From IMG/VR virus record IMGVR_UViG_3300042261_001117, positions 1 to 64,000 of that record: a stretch of DNA of 64,000 nucleotides. The stretch is one strand, 5' to 3'. Positions 9,406 through 19,200 of the stretch are shown here, one piece after another. The notes under the pieces were generated by a model. It searched no databases and had not been told where the DNA came from. It was given only the letters and a program-made list of their open reading frames with translations. The stretch comes from a virus. A program made the position numbers and the translations under genes. How positions within the stretch are numbered: the stretch's first letter is position 1; every line of letters begins with the position of its first letter.

Positions 9406-11051
9406 TGATTCAGCGCGTCTCGACACACTACGTGGTGGCTCTGCCGACCGCGCTTGATCCGATCACGGTCATGCGCGACCAGTCGCAGCAGGGACGCCGC
9501 GTGCAGTCGAACGCGGCGGACTACCAGTCGCTCTACGGCGGCGCGGCCATCGCGACGATCCCGTGGGTGACGTCGGCGCAGTGGCGCCCGCGCATTCCCC
9601 TGGTGCACTCGTTCACATACGACGACTCGGTCATCCAGCGCGGAACGAAGGGCATCCGCGCGTGGGACATCGTGCTGAGCGGCAAGGCGAGCCCGCTGCC
9701 GTTCCGCAAGTACGCGACCAATGAGACGGTGATCTCGCCGTCGTGGGAGCACCTCGAGCGCCTGCGGCTGCTGCTCGAAACGGCGGTTCGCGACTACGGG
9801 TACTGTCACCTCTACGCGCTCGACGAGGGCTGGTCGTGGAAGGTGATGCCCACGGGCGGGCCCGACTACGTGCGCGGGCAGGGGGACAAGCTCGGCGCGC
9901 TGTGGACCATCTCGTTCGAGGCGGTGGCGCCGCTCGATCCTCCGGCGGTTCTCAAGATCGAGCCGCTGATTGACGAAGACATCAAGTCGGACCCGCCTGC
10001 CGTAGCGGCGAAAGCAGCGGAAAAAACGAAGTTTTCGTTGCTGCGCGCTGCTGCTGCAGCCAGAGCCGCCATGCAGAAAGCGATCGGCGTCGTCACCGGA
10101 CCGATCCACGCGGCGCTGAACTACGTTGACGGCGTGGTGTCGGAGATCGAGGCGTTCGAAGCGCTGATCGTGAGCGTCGCGCACATGCCGGAGCGCATGG
10201 TGACGCGGGCGCTGAGCCTCTACAGCCGCACGCGCAACGCGGTCATTGGCGTCTACCGCGGCACGTACAAGTACGCGCGGGACCGGTGGTTCGGCTTCAA
10301 GCGCTTCGACTCTGGAGGCTCGGCGCTGGCGGGAATGGACGAACTCGCGTCGCTGGTGCGCGAGCAGAAGGAAGAGCAGCGTACCGCAGAGTACGAGATG
10401 ATGCGCTCGGCGCTGTCGGTGCGCATGGCAGCCATGCGCACGGGCAACGCGAAGATCCACTCCATCGGCGCGCGCGACTCGCTGGCGTCTATCGCGGCGT
10501 CGACGCTGGGCGATCCGTCGCTGTGGAAGACGCTCGCCGACGAGAACGACCTGCGCTACCCGTTCATCTCCGCCGCGGGCGCACCGGGCACGGTCAAGCC
10601 GGGCGACACGATCCGTGTCCCCGACACCGACGCCGGAGCCTCGGCCAGCGTCGCGCACCCGGACGAGAGCGACGATGAGCGCGTGTTCGGGACCGACTTC
10701 GCCATGGACTCGGACTACGACATCGCGTTCACTGAGTACGCGGACGGCGCAGACTGGGACCTCGCTGTGGGCGTGCCATGCATCGAGCAGTCGGTTCACG
10801 CCCGCATGCGGTGGGAGCGCGGAGAGAACAGGCTGTTCCCGACTCGTGGCGTGGCGCCGCAGATCGGTGCTGCCATGGCGCAGGACAGCGCGGTCACCTT
10901 CGCGATTGCGATGGCGACGGAGATGCGCGCGGACGACCGCGTGGCGCGCGTCGAGAACGCCCGCACGGTGGACGCGGGCAACGGGCTGCGGTGGGAAGGG
11001 ACGGTGGTGCTCGTGAACTCGCAAGGCATCCCGATCGGAGACGCACGATGA
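9405..11051 (+). CDS. Baseplate protein with LysM and gp25/gpW-like C-terminus
   Basis: The 548-residue protein has three parts. Residues 1-190 form a beta-rich domain like those of tail-baseplate adaptor proteins. Residues 195-320 are helical. A LysM-like module follows at about 345-405 (SLASIAASTLGDPSLWKTLA and KPGDTIRVP). The last 125 residues (VFGTDFAMDSDYDIAFT, then a paired helix and strands ending in EGTVVLV) follow the gp25/gpW wedge pattern. LysM domains in baseplate proteins bind peptidoglycan or act as structural adaptors. Here the wedge protein appears fused to the LysM adaptor, whereas many phages encode them separately. It overlaps the J gene by ATGA. Confidence 0.6.
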   Translation: MIQRVSTHYVVALPTALDPITVMRDQSQQGRRVQSNAADYQSLYGGAAIATIPWVTSAQWRPRIPLVHSFTYDDSVIQRGTKGIRAWDIVLSGKASPLPFRKYATNETVISPSWEHLERLRLLLETAVRDYGYCHLYALDEGWSWKVMPTGGPDYVRGQGDKLGALWTISFEAVAPLDPPAVLKIEPLIDEDIKSDPPAVAAKAAEKTKFSLLRAAAAARAAMQKAIGVVTGPIHAALNYVDGVVSEIEAFEALIVSVAHMPERMVTRALSLYSRTRNAVIGVYRGTYKYARDRWFGFKRFDSGGSALAGMDELASLVREQKEEQRTAEYEMMRSALSVRMAAMRTGNAKIHSIGARDSLASIAASTLGDPSLWKTLADENDLRYPFISAAGAPGTVKPGDTIRVPDTDAGASASVAHPDESDDERVFGTDFAMDSDYDIAFTEYADGADWDLAVGVPCIEQSVHARMRWERGENRLFPTRGVAPQIGAAMAQDSAVTFAIAMATEMRADDRVARVENARTVDAGNGLRWEGTVVLVNSQGIPIGDAR

Positions 11052-12421
11052 TCCTCTTCGACACCGACGCCATTCGGCGCAGGCTGTTCGCCGAGATCGT
11101 GTCGCGCACGCGCGTGACGGACTTCCGGGCTGGCGGGCAGGCGGTGCAGTTCCTCGAAAGCTGGGTGCAGCGATTCGACGAGGTGTCCGACGCGATTTGG
11201 GCACTGCGGGACGCAGCGATGATCGGCTCTGCGCGAAGCGACGACCTCGACGCCATCCTCGCGGACGCACTGCCGGACGGCATGCTGCGATCGACGGGCA
11301 CGCGCGGAACCGGCGGCGGCGTAGAGTTCGGGCGGCCATCGTCCGACGCGATGCCGGAAATCATCATCCCCGCGGGGTTCCCGGTGCTGCGCTCTGGCGA
11401 CCGGACGCGCTACGTGACGACCGCGGCTGCGACCATCGCGGAGGACGCGGAGTGGTCGGCGCCGGTGGCGGTCATCGCGGACAGGACCGGCACTGCGGGA
11501 AACTGCGGCGTGGGCGACATCGCCACGCTCGGGGCGTCGAAGCAGGGCGTCACGAAGTGCAGGAACACGATCAGCATCACCAACGGTGCGGACTCCGAGG
11601 ACGACGACTCCGTGCGCGACAGGCTGCGGCGATCGATCCGCGCGGTCGGGAAAGCGGTGCCGAGCGCGCTGGTGCAGGCTGCGCTGGCAGCGTCGGACCC
11701 GACGTACGGCGTGGTGCGCTTCGCGTCGCTGGAGGCGGTCGACGAGGCGCTTCCGGGCATCGCGCGGATGTGGATCGACAACGGCAACGGCGACTGCGAA
11801 GTCGCGGTGGCGGTGGGCGCGGGCGAAGTGCTGGTGCCCGAGGCGGTCGGAGGCGAGCAGTACTGCTACCTCGCGGGGCGCCCGGTCAAGACCGTGCCGC
11901 AGATCCTCGTCGACGACGCGGGCGTGCCGTACACCATCGTGAAGCCGTGGGGGCAGGTGAAGCTCGCGACGGCGCTAGCGGCGGGCGAGGTGTGTACCGC
12001 CGGTGCGTACTCGTCGTACGGCGGGCTGGTGGCGGCGGTGCAGCGCGCCATCGACGGCGAGATCGGAAACTCCAACGACTACCCGGGCGTCGCGGCGCAC
12101 GGGGTGATCGTCTACGTCGGCGCGGCGTCCCGCGTGTCCACGACGCATGGCGACGGGCTCTGCCCGATCAGCGCGAACGTGGTGCGGAAGCCCGGCGCTC
12201 CGGCGACGCTGGACGCCGACCTGACGACAGCCATGGTGGCGTTCGTGAACAACCGCGACATCGGCGAGCACTTGTTCCCAGCGTCGGTGGTCAACATCTG
12301 CATGTCGAACCCGTGGGTGATCAACGTCACCGACGTGCTGATCGACCAGTCGGCGGGTGCGAAGTACTGCGGACCGAACAACGTGATCAGGACGGTCGAC
12401 GCCCTGGTCGACTTCTCGTAG
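11048..12421 (+). CDS. Baseplate J-like wedge protein
   Basis: Starting at the ATG that overlaps the previous stop, the protein has 457 residues. Recognisable J features are the N-terminal helix, the IIIPAGFPVLRS segment near residues 100-111, strands with RYVTTAAATIAEDAEW, the AGNCGVGDIATL loop and the DSEDDDSVRDRLRR segment near residue 182, which leads into the middle domain. gpJ/gp6 proteins join the baseplate periphery and hold the tail fibres. A longer open frame extends upstream to 10778 but covers the gp25-like coding region, so I reject that start. Confidence 0.85.
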   Translation: MILFDTDAIRRRLFAEIVSRTRVTDFRAGGQAVQFLESWVQRFDEVSDAIWALRDAAMIGSARSDDLDAILADALPDGMLRSTGTRGTGGGVEFGRPSSDAMPEIIIPAGFPVLRSGDRTRYVTTAAATIAEDAEWSAPVAVIADRTGTAGNCGVGDIATLGASKQGVTKCRNTISITNGADSEDDDSVRDRLRRSIRAVGKAVPSALVQAALAASDPTYGVVRFASLEAVDEALPGIARMWIDNGNGDCEVAVAVGAGEVLVPEAVGGEQYCYLAGRPVKTVPQILVDDAGVPYTIVKPWGQVKLATALAAGEVCTAGAYSSYGGLVAAVQRAIDGEIGNSNDYPGVAAHGVIVYVGAASRVSTTHGDGLCPISANVVRKPGAPATLDADLTTAMVAFVNNRDIGEHLFPASVVNICMSNPWVINVTDVLIDQSAGAKYCGPNNVIRTVDALVDFS

Positions 12422-12433
12422 CTGGAGGGCGCG

Positions 12434-13612
12434 ATGGCCGACAATCCCAAGATCGTGCAGTGGACGCGGAACCAGCGCGTCGGCAAGGGCGACCTCAACG
12501 CGGTGAGCACGCTGCTGAGCGACGCCGACCGCATGCTGGCGCGGATCATCGGCTGCCCGAACTACGACGAAAGCGCGTCGTCGCTGGCGCGTGGATGCGT
12601 GCTGCGCACGGCGAACGTCACGTTCGATGCAGTGGCTGGCACCTGCACGATCGGCGCAGGCCTGCGCGTGCTGCTCGCGGCTGAAGTCGGGAGTCCGGGG
12701 CCCTACGGCGACGTGGTCGAACTCGAGGCGTCGCAGACCGTGACGGACGGCTGCCCGACCGTTGGGATTCCGTACGTGCTGCTCATGGCGCTGCCTGGAG
12801 CGCTTACCGACACGGATCTGGCGTCGCGCGTGGTCTACGACAGCACATCGACGTCGAAGGAGAAGCTGCAGACGCTGGCGACGCGGAAGTCGCGTGGCAT
12901 GACGATCGTCGCAGTCGACTCGTCGGACACCGCGACCATCGAAGCCAACGAAGCGCTCGGGTACGAGCGCGTGGCTATCCTCGCGTACAATAGCGGGTCG
13001 CCCGCGCTGTCGTCGTGGTACACGCTGTTCCCGCGACCGTCGAACCTCGTGCGGTACCCGGACGGCATCCTCGAGAGCGTCATCCAGACGCTGGTTGCGC
13101 TGGCGTCGGAAATTGCGATCGTCAAAGGGACGTTGTGGGATTCGAACCTCGTTCACTCCGATGCTGCGCTTGATCTGAACTACCTGCGCGTAGCTGCCAT
13201 CAAAGCCATCGTCGAGAACGTCACCACCGGCAACGTGGCGCTCGGCGGCAGGGTGACGACGCTTGAGGCGCTGCGACCATGTCGTGCAGCGTGCGTGCTG
13301 CGATTCAACGGCGGAACGGACGACCCGGACGTCGACGGCTTCTCGACGACCCCGTTCAACATCTCTGGCGCGGTGCGCGAAAGCGCAGGGCTCTACCTCG
13401 TGTCGAAGACGGCCATCACGTCGGGGCAGTTCTACTCGGCGACGTGGCGCGCGATGAACAGCGTCATGCTGAAGTGGTGGCGCGTGCGCGTGCTGTGGGC
13501 GTCCTCGTCGACGTTCTACGTCGAGACGCAGGCGCTCACCGATGGAATCTCGGGCGAGTGGGCGGTGGCTGACCCGGACGACGGCGACGCACTGTTCGTC
13601 GAGGAGTTCTAG
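12434..13612 (+). CDS. Putative baseplate/tail appendage protein
   Basis: The 392-residue protein follows the J gene with a GGAGGGCGCG ribosome-binding site. The N-terminus (MADNPKIVQWTRNQRVGKGD) and the long beta-rich body with helices at 195-270 look structural. The last 100 residues form a small beta domain that may be a fibre or oligomerisation tip. No known family is evident. In myoviruses this slot holds gpI-like proteins or fibre connectors. Confidence 0.5.
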   Translation: MADNPKIVQWTRNQRVGKGDLNAVSTLLSDADRMLARIIGCPNYDESASSLARGCVLRTANVTFDAVAGTCTIGAGLRVLLAAEVGSPGPYGDVVELEASQTVTDGCPTVGIPYVLLMALPGALTDTDLASRVVYDSTSTSKEKLQTLATRKSRGMTIVAVDSSDTATIEANEALGYERVAILAYNSGSPALSSWYTLFPRPSNLVRYPDGILESVIQTLVALASEIAIVKGTLWDSNLVHSDAALDLNYLRVAAIKAIVENVTTGNVALGGRVTTLEALRPCRAACVLRFNGGTDDPDVDGFSTTPFNISGAVRESAGLYLVSKTAITSGQFYSATWRAMNSVMLKWWRVRVLWASSSTFYVETQALTDGISGEWAVADPDDGDALFVEEF

Positions 13613-13615
13613 CGC

Positions 13616-14152
13616 ATGCCGACCTACACGATCGACAACGCGGAGCACCCGTGCTCCGTCTTCCGCCGCAACGACGAGCACCAGGACCGCGGCGGCACGC
13701 CGATGATGATCGAGATCGTGTGGGGCGATGAAGAGACGAAGCACGCGCTGCAGTACCAAGCTCGGGTGTTCGTGCTGGTGGGAGATCCCGACGACACGCT
13801 CGAGAACCTTCGAGACGCGGCGGGCGATCCGATCATGCTCTACAGTGGAGTGCCCGGCGACGGAAACGTGCTCACGCCCGCGTCGCTCGAGCCCGGTCGA
13901 CCGGACTACATGAGCGTGCTGGTGGGGATGATGCCGCGGCTCTACCCGGCGGTCTACTGGCTCGGCGTGCAGTGGCGCGCGACGCCGGACGCCGCGTGGC
14001 CGGTCGACACGGAGTGGACGGTGGTCGACGAACCGCTGTGGGTGCTGCCGCGCGCGCGGCAGCCCGAGGTGTACGAGTTTCGGCGCGACTGGCCGAAGGT
14101 GCATGCGGCGGGCCCGCGCTCGCCGGAGATGGACCCGATGGTGGAGGTGTAG
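13616..14152 (+). CDS. Hypothetical structural protein
   Basis: The 178-residue soluble protein has a GAGGAG site directly before its ATG and sits inside the baseplate/tail appendage operon. It is beta-rich and contains a DPDDTLENLRDAAGDPI turn that may be an exposed loop. I do not recognise it. Position suggests a virion role. Confidence 0.5.
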   Translation: MPTYTIDNAEHPCSVFRRNDEHQDRGGTPMMIEIVWGDEETKHALQYQARVFVLVGDPDDTLENLRDAAGDPIMLYSGVPGDGNVLTPASLEPGRPDYMSVLVGMMPRLYPAVYWLGVQWRATPDAAWPVDTEWTVVDEPLWVLPRARQPEVYEFRRDWPKVHAAGPRSPEMDPMVEV

Positions 14153-14153
14153 G

Positions 14154-14408
14154 ATGGTGCGACCGAGAGGGATGGCGCCTTCGTGGAATGGCTGGGCGGC
14201 GGTGTGCGTGGCGGGAGCGCTGGCCGCGCTGCTGGCTTCGTGCGGTCCGTACCTGTGCCAGAACCTCGACTTCGTACTCGACGACGGCGCCGCGCCCAAG
14301 TCGACGCGGGTGACGCTGGTGTGCGACGGCACCGCGATTCTGCAGGCAGACGTGGACGTTCTGGCGCTGCCGACGTCGGAGCCCTGCGCGTGCGAGGCTC
14401 CGAAGTGA
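14154..14408 (+). CDS. Small lipoprotein
   Basis: The 84-residue protein has a basic N-terminus, a hydrophobic stretch (WAAVCVAGALAALLASC) and a lipobox LLASC with the lipidation cysteine near residue 30. The mature part has further cysteines (C34 region, CDG, EPCACEAPK), which could form disulfides. Its position 1 bp after the upstream gene and overlapping the next small gene suggests coexpression with tail genes. It could be an outer-membrane spanin or a superinfection-exclusion lipoprotein; neither can be decided from sequence. Confidence 0.6.
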   Translation: MVRPRGMAPSWNGWAAVCVAGALAALLASCGPYLCQNLDFVLDDGAAPKSTRVTLVCDGTAILQADVDVLALPTSEPCACEAPK

Positions 14409-14626
14409 ACGCGACCCAGGTGGCGCAGAAGGTCGTCGTCGTGGCGCGTGGGGCAGCGAGCGTCGCTCGCGTGGTGGGCGGTGCGGTGGGTGTCGCGGGC
14501 GAGGTGGCCGGTGCGGTCGCGGAGATCCTTGCGCCGACGCTCGTGAAGCGCGTTCGCGCGGCAAGGCTTCGCATCGTGGACCGGCGCAAGCGCACCGCGC
14601 GGGCAGAAGCGGGCGGGCCGACGTAG
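14405..14626 (+). CDS. Small Val/Ala-rich amphipathic protein
   Basis: This 73-residue product starts at a GTG overlapping the lipoprotein stop (GTGA). The first half is a Val/Ala/Gly-rich hydrophobic segment with few charges. The second half is strongly basic (KRVRAARLRIVDRRKRTARA). It could be a single-pass membrane protein and a partner of the lipoprotein. No family is recognised. Confidence 0.4.
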   Translation: MNATQVAQKVVVVARGAASVARVVGGAVGVAGEVAGAVAEILAPTLVKRVRAARLRIVDRRKRTARAEAGGPT

Positions 14627-14635
14627 GAGGAGCAG

Positions 14636-17600
14636 GTGGCGGTCAAGACGGTCAACAGCGGTGGCGGCGCGACGTACACGTCGCTGACGCAGGCGTTCTC
14701 TGCTGCCAACCTCGCCAACAGCGACGAGATCCACATCACCGGGGGCTCGTCGTACACCGGCCAAGACCTGTCGCACTGGGCGTCGCACTCTAGCGTCAAG
14801 CTTCTGAACTACACCGGCGGCACAGTCACGATCACCACCGCCACCGGCACGTCTGTCTCGGTCGGCGCGAGCGCGCAGATCGGCGACAACAGCGGGCACG
14901 GCTTCATGACGTTCGGGCTCGCTGGGAGCCCCGACGCATCCGGCGCGGTGCTCTACGTCGCCATGGGGAAGTCGCTCACGACGTGGGACTGCAGCTACGT
15001 CGCGCCGTACCAGAAAGCCGGGTGCCGCATCGAAGGGTACACCAGCGACGGCAGCGTCACCGCGACGCGCTGCACGTTCAAAGGGTACTCCAGCGCACCG
15101 AACGGGCCGGGAAGTTCATCGTGCGTCGACCTCGCGGTGAGCGGTGGCAGCACCGGCAAACCGATCATCACCGCCACCGAGTGCGTCTTCGAAGACGTCG
15201 GCGGGTCGGCGGGCACCGGCATCAACGCGTCGGGCGGGTCGCGCGCGACTGCCACGATCGATCGGTGCACGTTCAAGAACCTGTCGTGGGGCATCTACAT
15301 CTACTCCGCTGCCACCATCGACGTGCGCGACAGCGAGTTCTACTCGATGGTCCATTGGGCTGTTCAGCACGCGGACTCGGGGAACCCCACGGTCCGGATC
15401 TACGCGTGCACCATGGACTGCTCGGGCGACGGGTGCTACGGGCAGAACGTCGGCGTCAGCAAGAGCGGCGTGGACGTGCGCGGCAACTGGTTCTCGACCA
15501 TGCGCGTGCAGCAGGGCGCGGGCAACTGGGACTACAACGGGTACGGAACGCTGGCGGACGGAACACCTGGAGCGCACGACTACGATACCGCTGCAGACCC
15601 GGGGTTCACGAACAAGGCGGGACACGACTACTCGCTGACGTGGACCAGCGAGTTGATCAACAAGTGCGGCGCGTGGACGTCGGCGACCGGCGCGGACCGC
15701 GCTGGCAACGGCCGAGTGCGCGGTTCGTCTCAGGACGGTGGAGCGTTCGAGTACCAGTACACCGACTGCACGTTGAACAGCTACGAGTGGGTCAACGCCA
15801 CCACGCTCGACGTCACGCTGATCAGCACCGGCGGAACGAACTACCCGAACCAGACCAGCGCGCAGGAGCCGACCAACTGGCCGATCGACTTCCCGACCGA
15901 TCCCACGATCCAGGTGTCGTCCGCCACGCGCGTCGGCGGTGCGGGGTCGCTCACGTACCGGCTTGTGTTCAACAAGGCGTTCCCCGGGCTGGCGCACTTC
16001 AACATCGACACCGACGCGCTGATCCTCACCGACCCGCTCGGCGGCTACGTAACCCCGCCTCCACTGGCGGTGGTTGCGCTTGCGGCGGACTGCGGGATCG
16101 GCGACATCAACCAGATCGACTACAAGACGTTCCGCGTGACGTTCGTGGCTTCCGGTGGCGGTGGCGCGATGCCCGACGAGACGTCGGCGACAGACCCGGA
16201 CAACTGGTCGGGCGACGTCGAAGGCGATCCGGTGACGATCGTCTCGGTGACGCGGTTCGGTGACTTCAACTACGACGTGACGCTCGCGGAGCACCCCGCC
16301 GGTGCGCAGACGCTGACGCTCGACTCGTCGCTGGTCGAGACGGACCAGGGTGGGCACTGCGACGACCCTGGCACCGGCGCAGTGGAGACCGAAGCGTACG
16401 ACTGCGGGTTCTCGTTGGCGACGAGGCTCTCGTCGCGCGTGGCCAGGGTGACGTTCGCGCCGGAGGCAGGCGTGGGCGCTCCGGTGCCAGCACCTGCGGA
16501 CGCGACGGACGCTGCGAAGTGGACGACGGGCTCGGTGACCGGTGGCGCCGGACGCCCCATCTTCGCGGACCGACCGCCGGAAGAAGTCGACGGTGGCGAC
16601 GGGCTCGTCTACGACGTGCACCTTTCGCGGGTGTGGATGGCGGGCGAGAAGCTGTCGTTTGATGTGAGCGCCATCGGGACCGACACCGGCGGCACGTGCG
16701 GCGCACCTCCGACCGGGACCGCGCTGGCCACTCCACCGTCCGACGTTCCGCCTCCGGAGGGCATGCTTGCAGCGACGACCGCCGCGATCGGGAACTGCCT
16801 CGCTGAGATGGCCGGACGCCCGACGACGCGGCTACGCACGGCGCTGGCACTCAGCGAGACGACCGAGGTCGAGGTCGAGTCGACGCTCAACTTCCCCGAC
16901 GTCGGGACCATCATCGTCGCGGGCGAGCGCATCGCGTACCTGACGCGCACGCCGACGACGTTCCGCGACCTGACGCGCGACCCGGAGCGCGCGGCGCTGT
17001 ACGCACCGTCGATGGAAGCCCGCGCAATCGGAGCGCCGGTGGTCTGCATGACGCCGCGCTGGTCGGTGCTCGAGAGCGCGCTGTCCGACGTGCACATCTC
17101 GACGGCCATCGGCGACGCGGTGGAAGCGGTCGCTGGCGATCGTGGCTTCGCGCGCCCGCTGGTGGAGATGGCGCTTGAGGACGTCCGCGAGTACGCCATG
17201 GCGCAGTACTACCTCGACCGGTCGGTGCTGCCCGCGATCTTCCGCGTGCTGCGCCCGATGTTCCGGTGGGCGGAGACGCCGTCGACGGGCTCGGTGGTGG
17301 TCGACGGCGACGGCGCGTGGCTGGTGATGGCGGGCTGGGACGTCGCGGAGTCGATGCTCGATCGGTGGGTTGAAGTTGACGAACGCATCTGCAGGATCAA
17401 GACCGTGCGCCAGAACGGCGACGACGTCGAAGCGCTGCTCGACGCGGTCGGAGGAGCGCTGCACCAAGGTCATGGGTTCACCGAGGCGTCAGCGTCGGTC
17501 GAGTGGTCGCTGGTGCCATTCCGCGTGACGCTGGCTCGCGGTGGTCACGCAGTGGACGACACGGGCGCGGAGGGTGCGCAGGAAGCTGCCGCGAGCATCG

Positions 17601-17878
17601 ACGTGACGATCTACGCCACCGACCCGGACGTGCCGTTCACGTACCTGCTCGACGACGACGAACTGACGCCGGACGACCGACCGCTCGCTGGCAAGCTGCT
17701 CGACGACGAAGACCCCGGCATGGAGACAGACGAGGGATCACCGAACTTCGGCGAACTGATCGCACCGCTCTACATGCTGGACCCGTTCGCAGACGAGACG
17801 AATGACGTGCTGTTCGACGTGGTCGCCGCTGGCGTCTACGTGCGAGTCAGCGCACTGCCGGGTGACAACCCGCCGTAG
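14636..17878 (+). CDS. Beta-helix tail protein with Ig-like repeats and large C-terminal domain
   Basis: The 1080-residue protein starts at GTG after a GGAGGAGC site. Residues 1-375 have the short repetitive strands of a right-handed parallel beta-helix, with repeated ATECVFED/ATIDRCTFKN/VRIYACTMDC-type turns, as in pectin-lyase-fold tailspikes. Three related beta-sandwich repeats follow (starting about 380, 485 and 585), each with a Cys near the start and a TSA..P.NW motif. Residues 700-1080 form a mixed domain with a VVVDGDGAWLVMAGWDV strand pair. The helix may bind or degrade surface polysaccharide. The C-terminal domain resembles a baseplate-attached module more than a fibre tip, so domain order is unusual. 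Confidence 0.7.
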   Translation: MAVKTVNSGGGATYTSLTQAFSAANLANSDEIHITGGSSYTGQDLSHWASHSSVKLLNYTGGTVTITTATGTSVSVGASAQIGDNSGHGFMTFGLAGSPDASGAVLYVAMGKSLTTWDCSYVAPYQKAGCRIEGYTSDGSVTATRCTFKGYSSAPNGPGSSSCVDLAVSGGSTGKPIITATECVFEDVGGSAGTGINASGGSRATATIDRCTFKNLSWGIYIYSAATIDVRDSEFYSMVHWAVQHADSGNPTVRIYACTMDCSGDGCYGQNVGVSKSGVDVRGNWFSTMRVQQGAGNWDYNGYGTLADGTPGAHDYDTAADPGFTNKAGHDYSLTWTSELINKCGAWTSATGADRAGNGRVRGSSQDGGAFEYQYTDCTLNSYEWVNATTLDVTLISTGGTNYPNQTSAQEPTNWPIDFPTDPTIQVSSATRVGGAGSLTYRLVFNKAFPGLAHFNIDTDALILTDPLGGYVTPPPLAVVALAADCGIGDINQIDYKTFRVTFVASGGGGAMPDETSATDPDNWSGDVEGDPVTIVSVTRFGDFNYDVTLAEHPAGAQTLTLDSSLVETDQGGHCDDPGTGAVETEAYDCGFSLATRLSSRVARVTFAPEAGVGAPVPAPADATDAAKWTTGSVTGGAGRPIFADRPPEEVDGGDGLVYDVHLSRVWMAGEKLSFDVSAIGTDTGGTCGAPPTGTALATPPSDVPPPEGMLAATTAAIGNCLAEMAGRPTTRLRTALALSETTEVEVESTLNFPDVGTIIVAGERIAYLTRTPTTFRDLTRDPERAALYAPSMEARAIGAPVVCMTPRWSVLESALSDVHISTAIGDAVEAVAGDRGFARPLVEMALEDVREYAMAQYYLDRSVLPAIFRVLRPMFRWAETPSTGSVVVDGDGAWLVMAGWDVAESMLDRWVEVDERICRIKTVRQNGDDVEALLDAVGGALHQGHGFTEASASVEWSLVPFRVTLARGGHAVDDTGAEGAQEAAASIDVTIYATDPDVPFTYLLDDDELTPDDRPLAGKLLDDEDPGMETDEGSPNFGELIAPLYMLDPFADETNDVLFDVVAAGVYVRVSALPGDNPP

Positions 17879-17883
17879 CGGTC

Positions 17884-17912
17884 TTGTGCGCGGCGGTGGC
17901 GTTTGGTACTAT
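17884..17912 (+). promoter_or_regulatory. Promoter TTGTGC-17-TACTAT
   Basis: TTGTGC at 17884-17889 and TACTAT at 17907-17912 with a 17-bp spacer lie 22 bp upstream of the next ATG, which has a CGGAGGA ribosome-binding site. The -35 matches that of the sheath promoter. Confidence 0.65.
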
Positions 17913-17933
17913 CGGACCGACACGGAGGATCAT

Positions 17934-19178
17934 ATGAGCAGCACCGCGTGGCGTGAGAAGAATCTCCTGAACGCTGGCAACCAGTACACGACCGCTGCGC
18001 TGCGCGGCGCGCTGGAAGCGATCCGCGCAGGCCAGAGCGTCGATGCCGCGCTGCAGATCGCGATCGACTCACTGCAGGCGGCGCTGCATCCTCCTGTCGA
18101 CGACATCTCCGGACTCACCGCGCTGACCACGCTTGGAGACGAAGCGGACTTGCGCGACGGCGAGACGGTGCTCGTGCAGATCGGCGTCGCAGACAAGCCG
18201 CAGGAGTGGATGTACGACGCGGAATCGGAGGCGGAGCCCGACGATGCGACGGTGCTGATGCCCGACGATCACGACCCCGAGACGCCCGAGGCTGGACGGC
18301 TACTGATCGTCGGCGGCGGGGGATCTGGTGGAGTCACGCTCGACGACGTGCACGCCGACCAGGACGCGAAGGGCGTGAACGGCTACCGCAAGGTGCTGGG
18401 GTTCGTCTCCAACGAGGCGGCACTGTCCGAAGATCCATCCCTGGACGACGCCTACATCGCCAACGACAGCCACCGCGTCTACTACTGCGTAGCCGAAGCG
18501 GTCAACGAGACTCCCGCCGAGTGGAACTACCTCACGGCAGGCACGCAGGCGTTCGTGGTGCGCGACACGGTGGCGGGCAAGACCTACGCCTTCATCCTCG
18601 GCGTGTGGCGCGAGATCCCGCACACCATCGGCGACTCGCTGTACTTCCGCGTGGCCGACGAGGCGTTCAGCGGCGCGTGGAACGAGTCTGGAAAGGACAC
18701 CACGAAGTCGTACCTGTCGCTCGACAACAGCGTGATCTGGTACTACAACGTCGACCAGTGGACGTTGGCGGATTCCGCCGACTGGGCGTTCTGCTACGTC
18801 AAGAACACGATGGTCTACGTGTCGGGTGGCGCCGGACACCCCGCCATGACGGTCATCGACGCACTGCTGAAGAATCAGGTCACGTACCAGATCACCTTCG
18901 CCGGTGTCGACGCGAGCGGGGAGTCCGATGTCGAGTCCCCGGTACAGCAGCAGGACCAGGACTTCGCGCCCGCGCAGTACGACGAGATCATCAGCGTCGT
19001 CGGGCAGGACACCGTCCTGAAAACCATCACGGTCCCGACGTTCGGCTCCGAGAGCGGGGCGCTGGCGAAGGCCCTGGTATCGACCGGCGACCCGGCCTCG
19101 GTGAAGGTGGTGTTCCGGCACGGGGACGAAAACGACTTCTCCGACTACATCTTCACGGCGACGGTTCTGCGAACGTAA
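17934..19178 (+). CDS. Putative tail appendage protein, N-terminus shared with next gene
   Basis: Starting at the ATG after CGGAGGATCAT, the protein has 414 residues. The N-terminal 40 residues (WREKNLLNAGNQYTTAALR) are of the same type as those of the next gene (YEEENLIRTGNGFTDDVIR), so both may attach to the same virion site. Residues 45-130 carry a spacer, 135-280 a small beta domain and the C-terminal 100 residues an Ig/fibronectin-like beta domain with an acidic linker (VESPVQQQDQDF). This suggests a modular fibre or decoration protein. It begins a new transcription unit. Confidence 0.5.
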   Translation: MSSTAWREKNLLNAGNQYTTAALRGALEAIRAGQSVDAALQIAIDSLQAALHPPVDDISGLTALTTLGDEADLRDGETVLVQIGVADKPQEWMYDAESEAEPDDATVLMPDDHDPETPEAGRLLIVGGGGSGGVTLDDVHADQDAKGVNGYRKVLGFVSNEAALSEDPSLDDAYIANDSHRVYYCVAEAVNETPAEWNYLTAGTQAFVVRDTVAGKTYAFILGVWREIPHTIGDSLYFRVADEAFSGAWNESGKDTTKSYLSLDNSVIWYYNVDQWTLADSADWAFCYVKNTMVYVSGGAGHPAMTVIDALLKNQVTYQITFAGVDASGESDVESPVQQQDQDFAPAQYDEIISVVGQDTVLKTITVPTFGSESGALAKALVSTGDPASVKVVFRHGDENDFSDYIFTATVLRT

Positions 19179-19200
19179 GCGCTATGTAGAGGAGTGAACC

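Noticed and set aside
11975-14899. A 974-codon open frame on the minus strand
   Set aside because: Shadow of the baseplate and appendage genes in GC-rich DNA; no start signals and no protein-like pattern.
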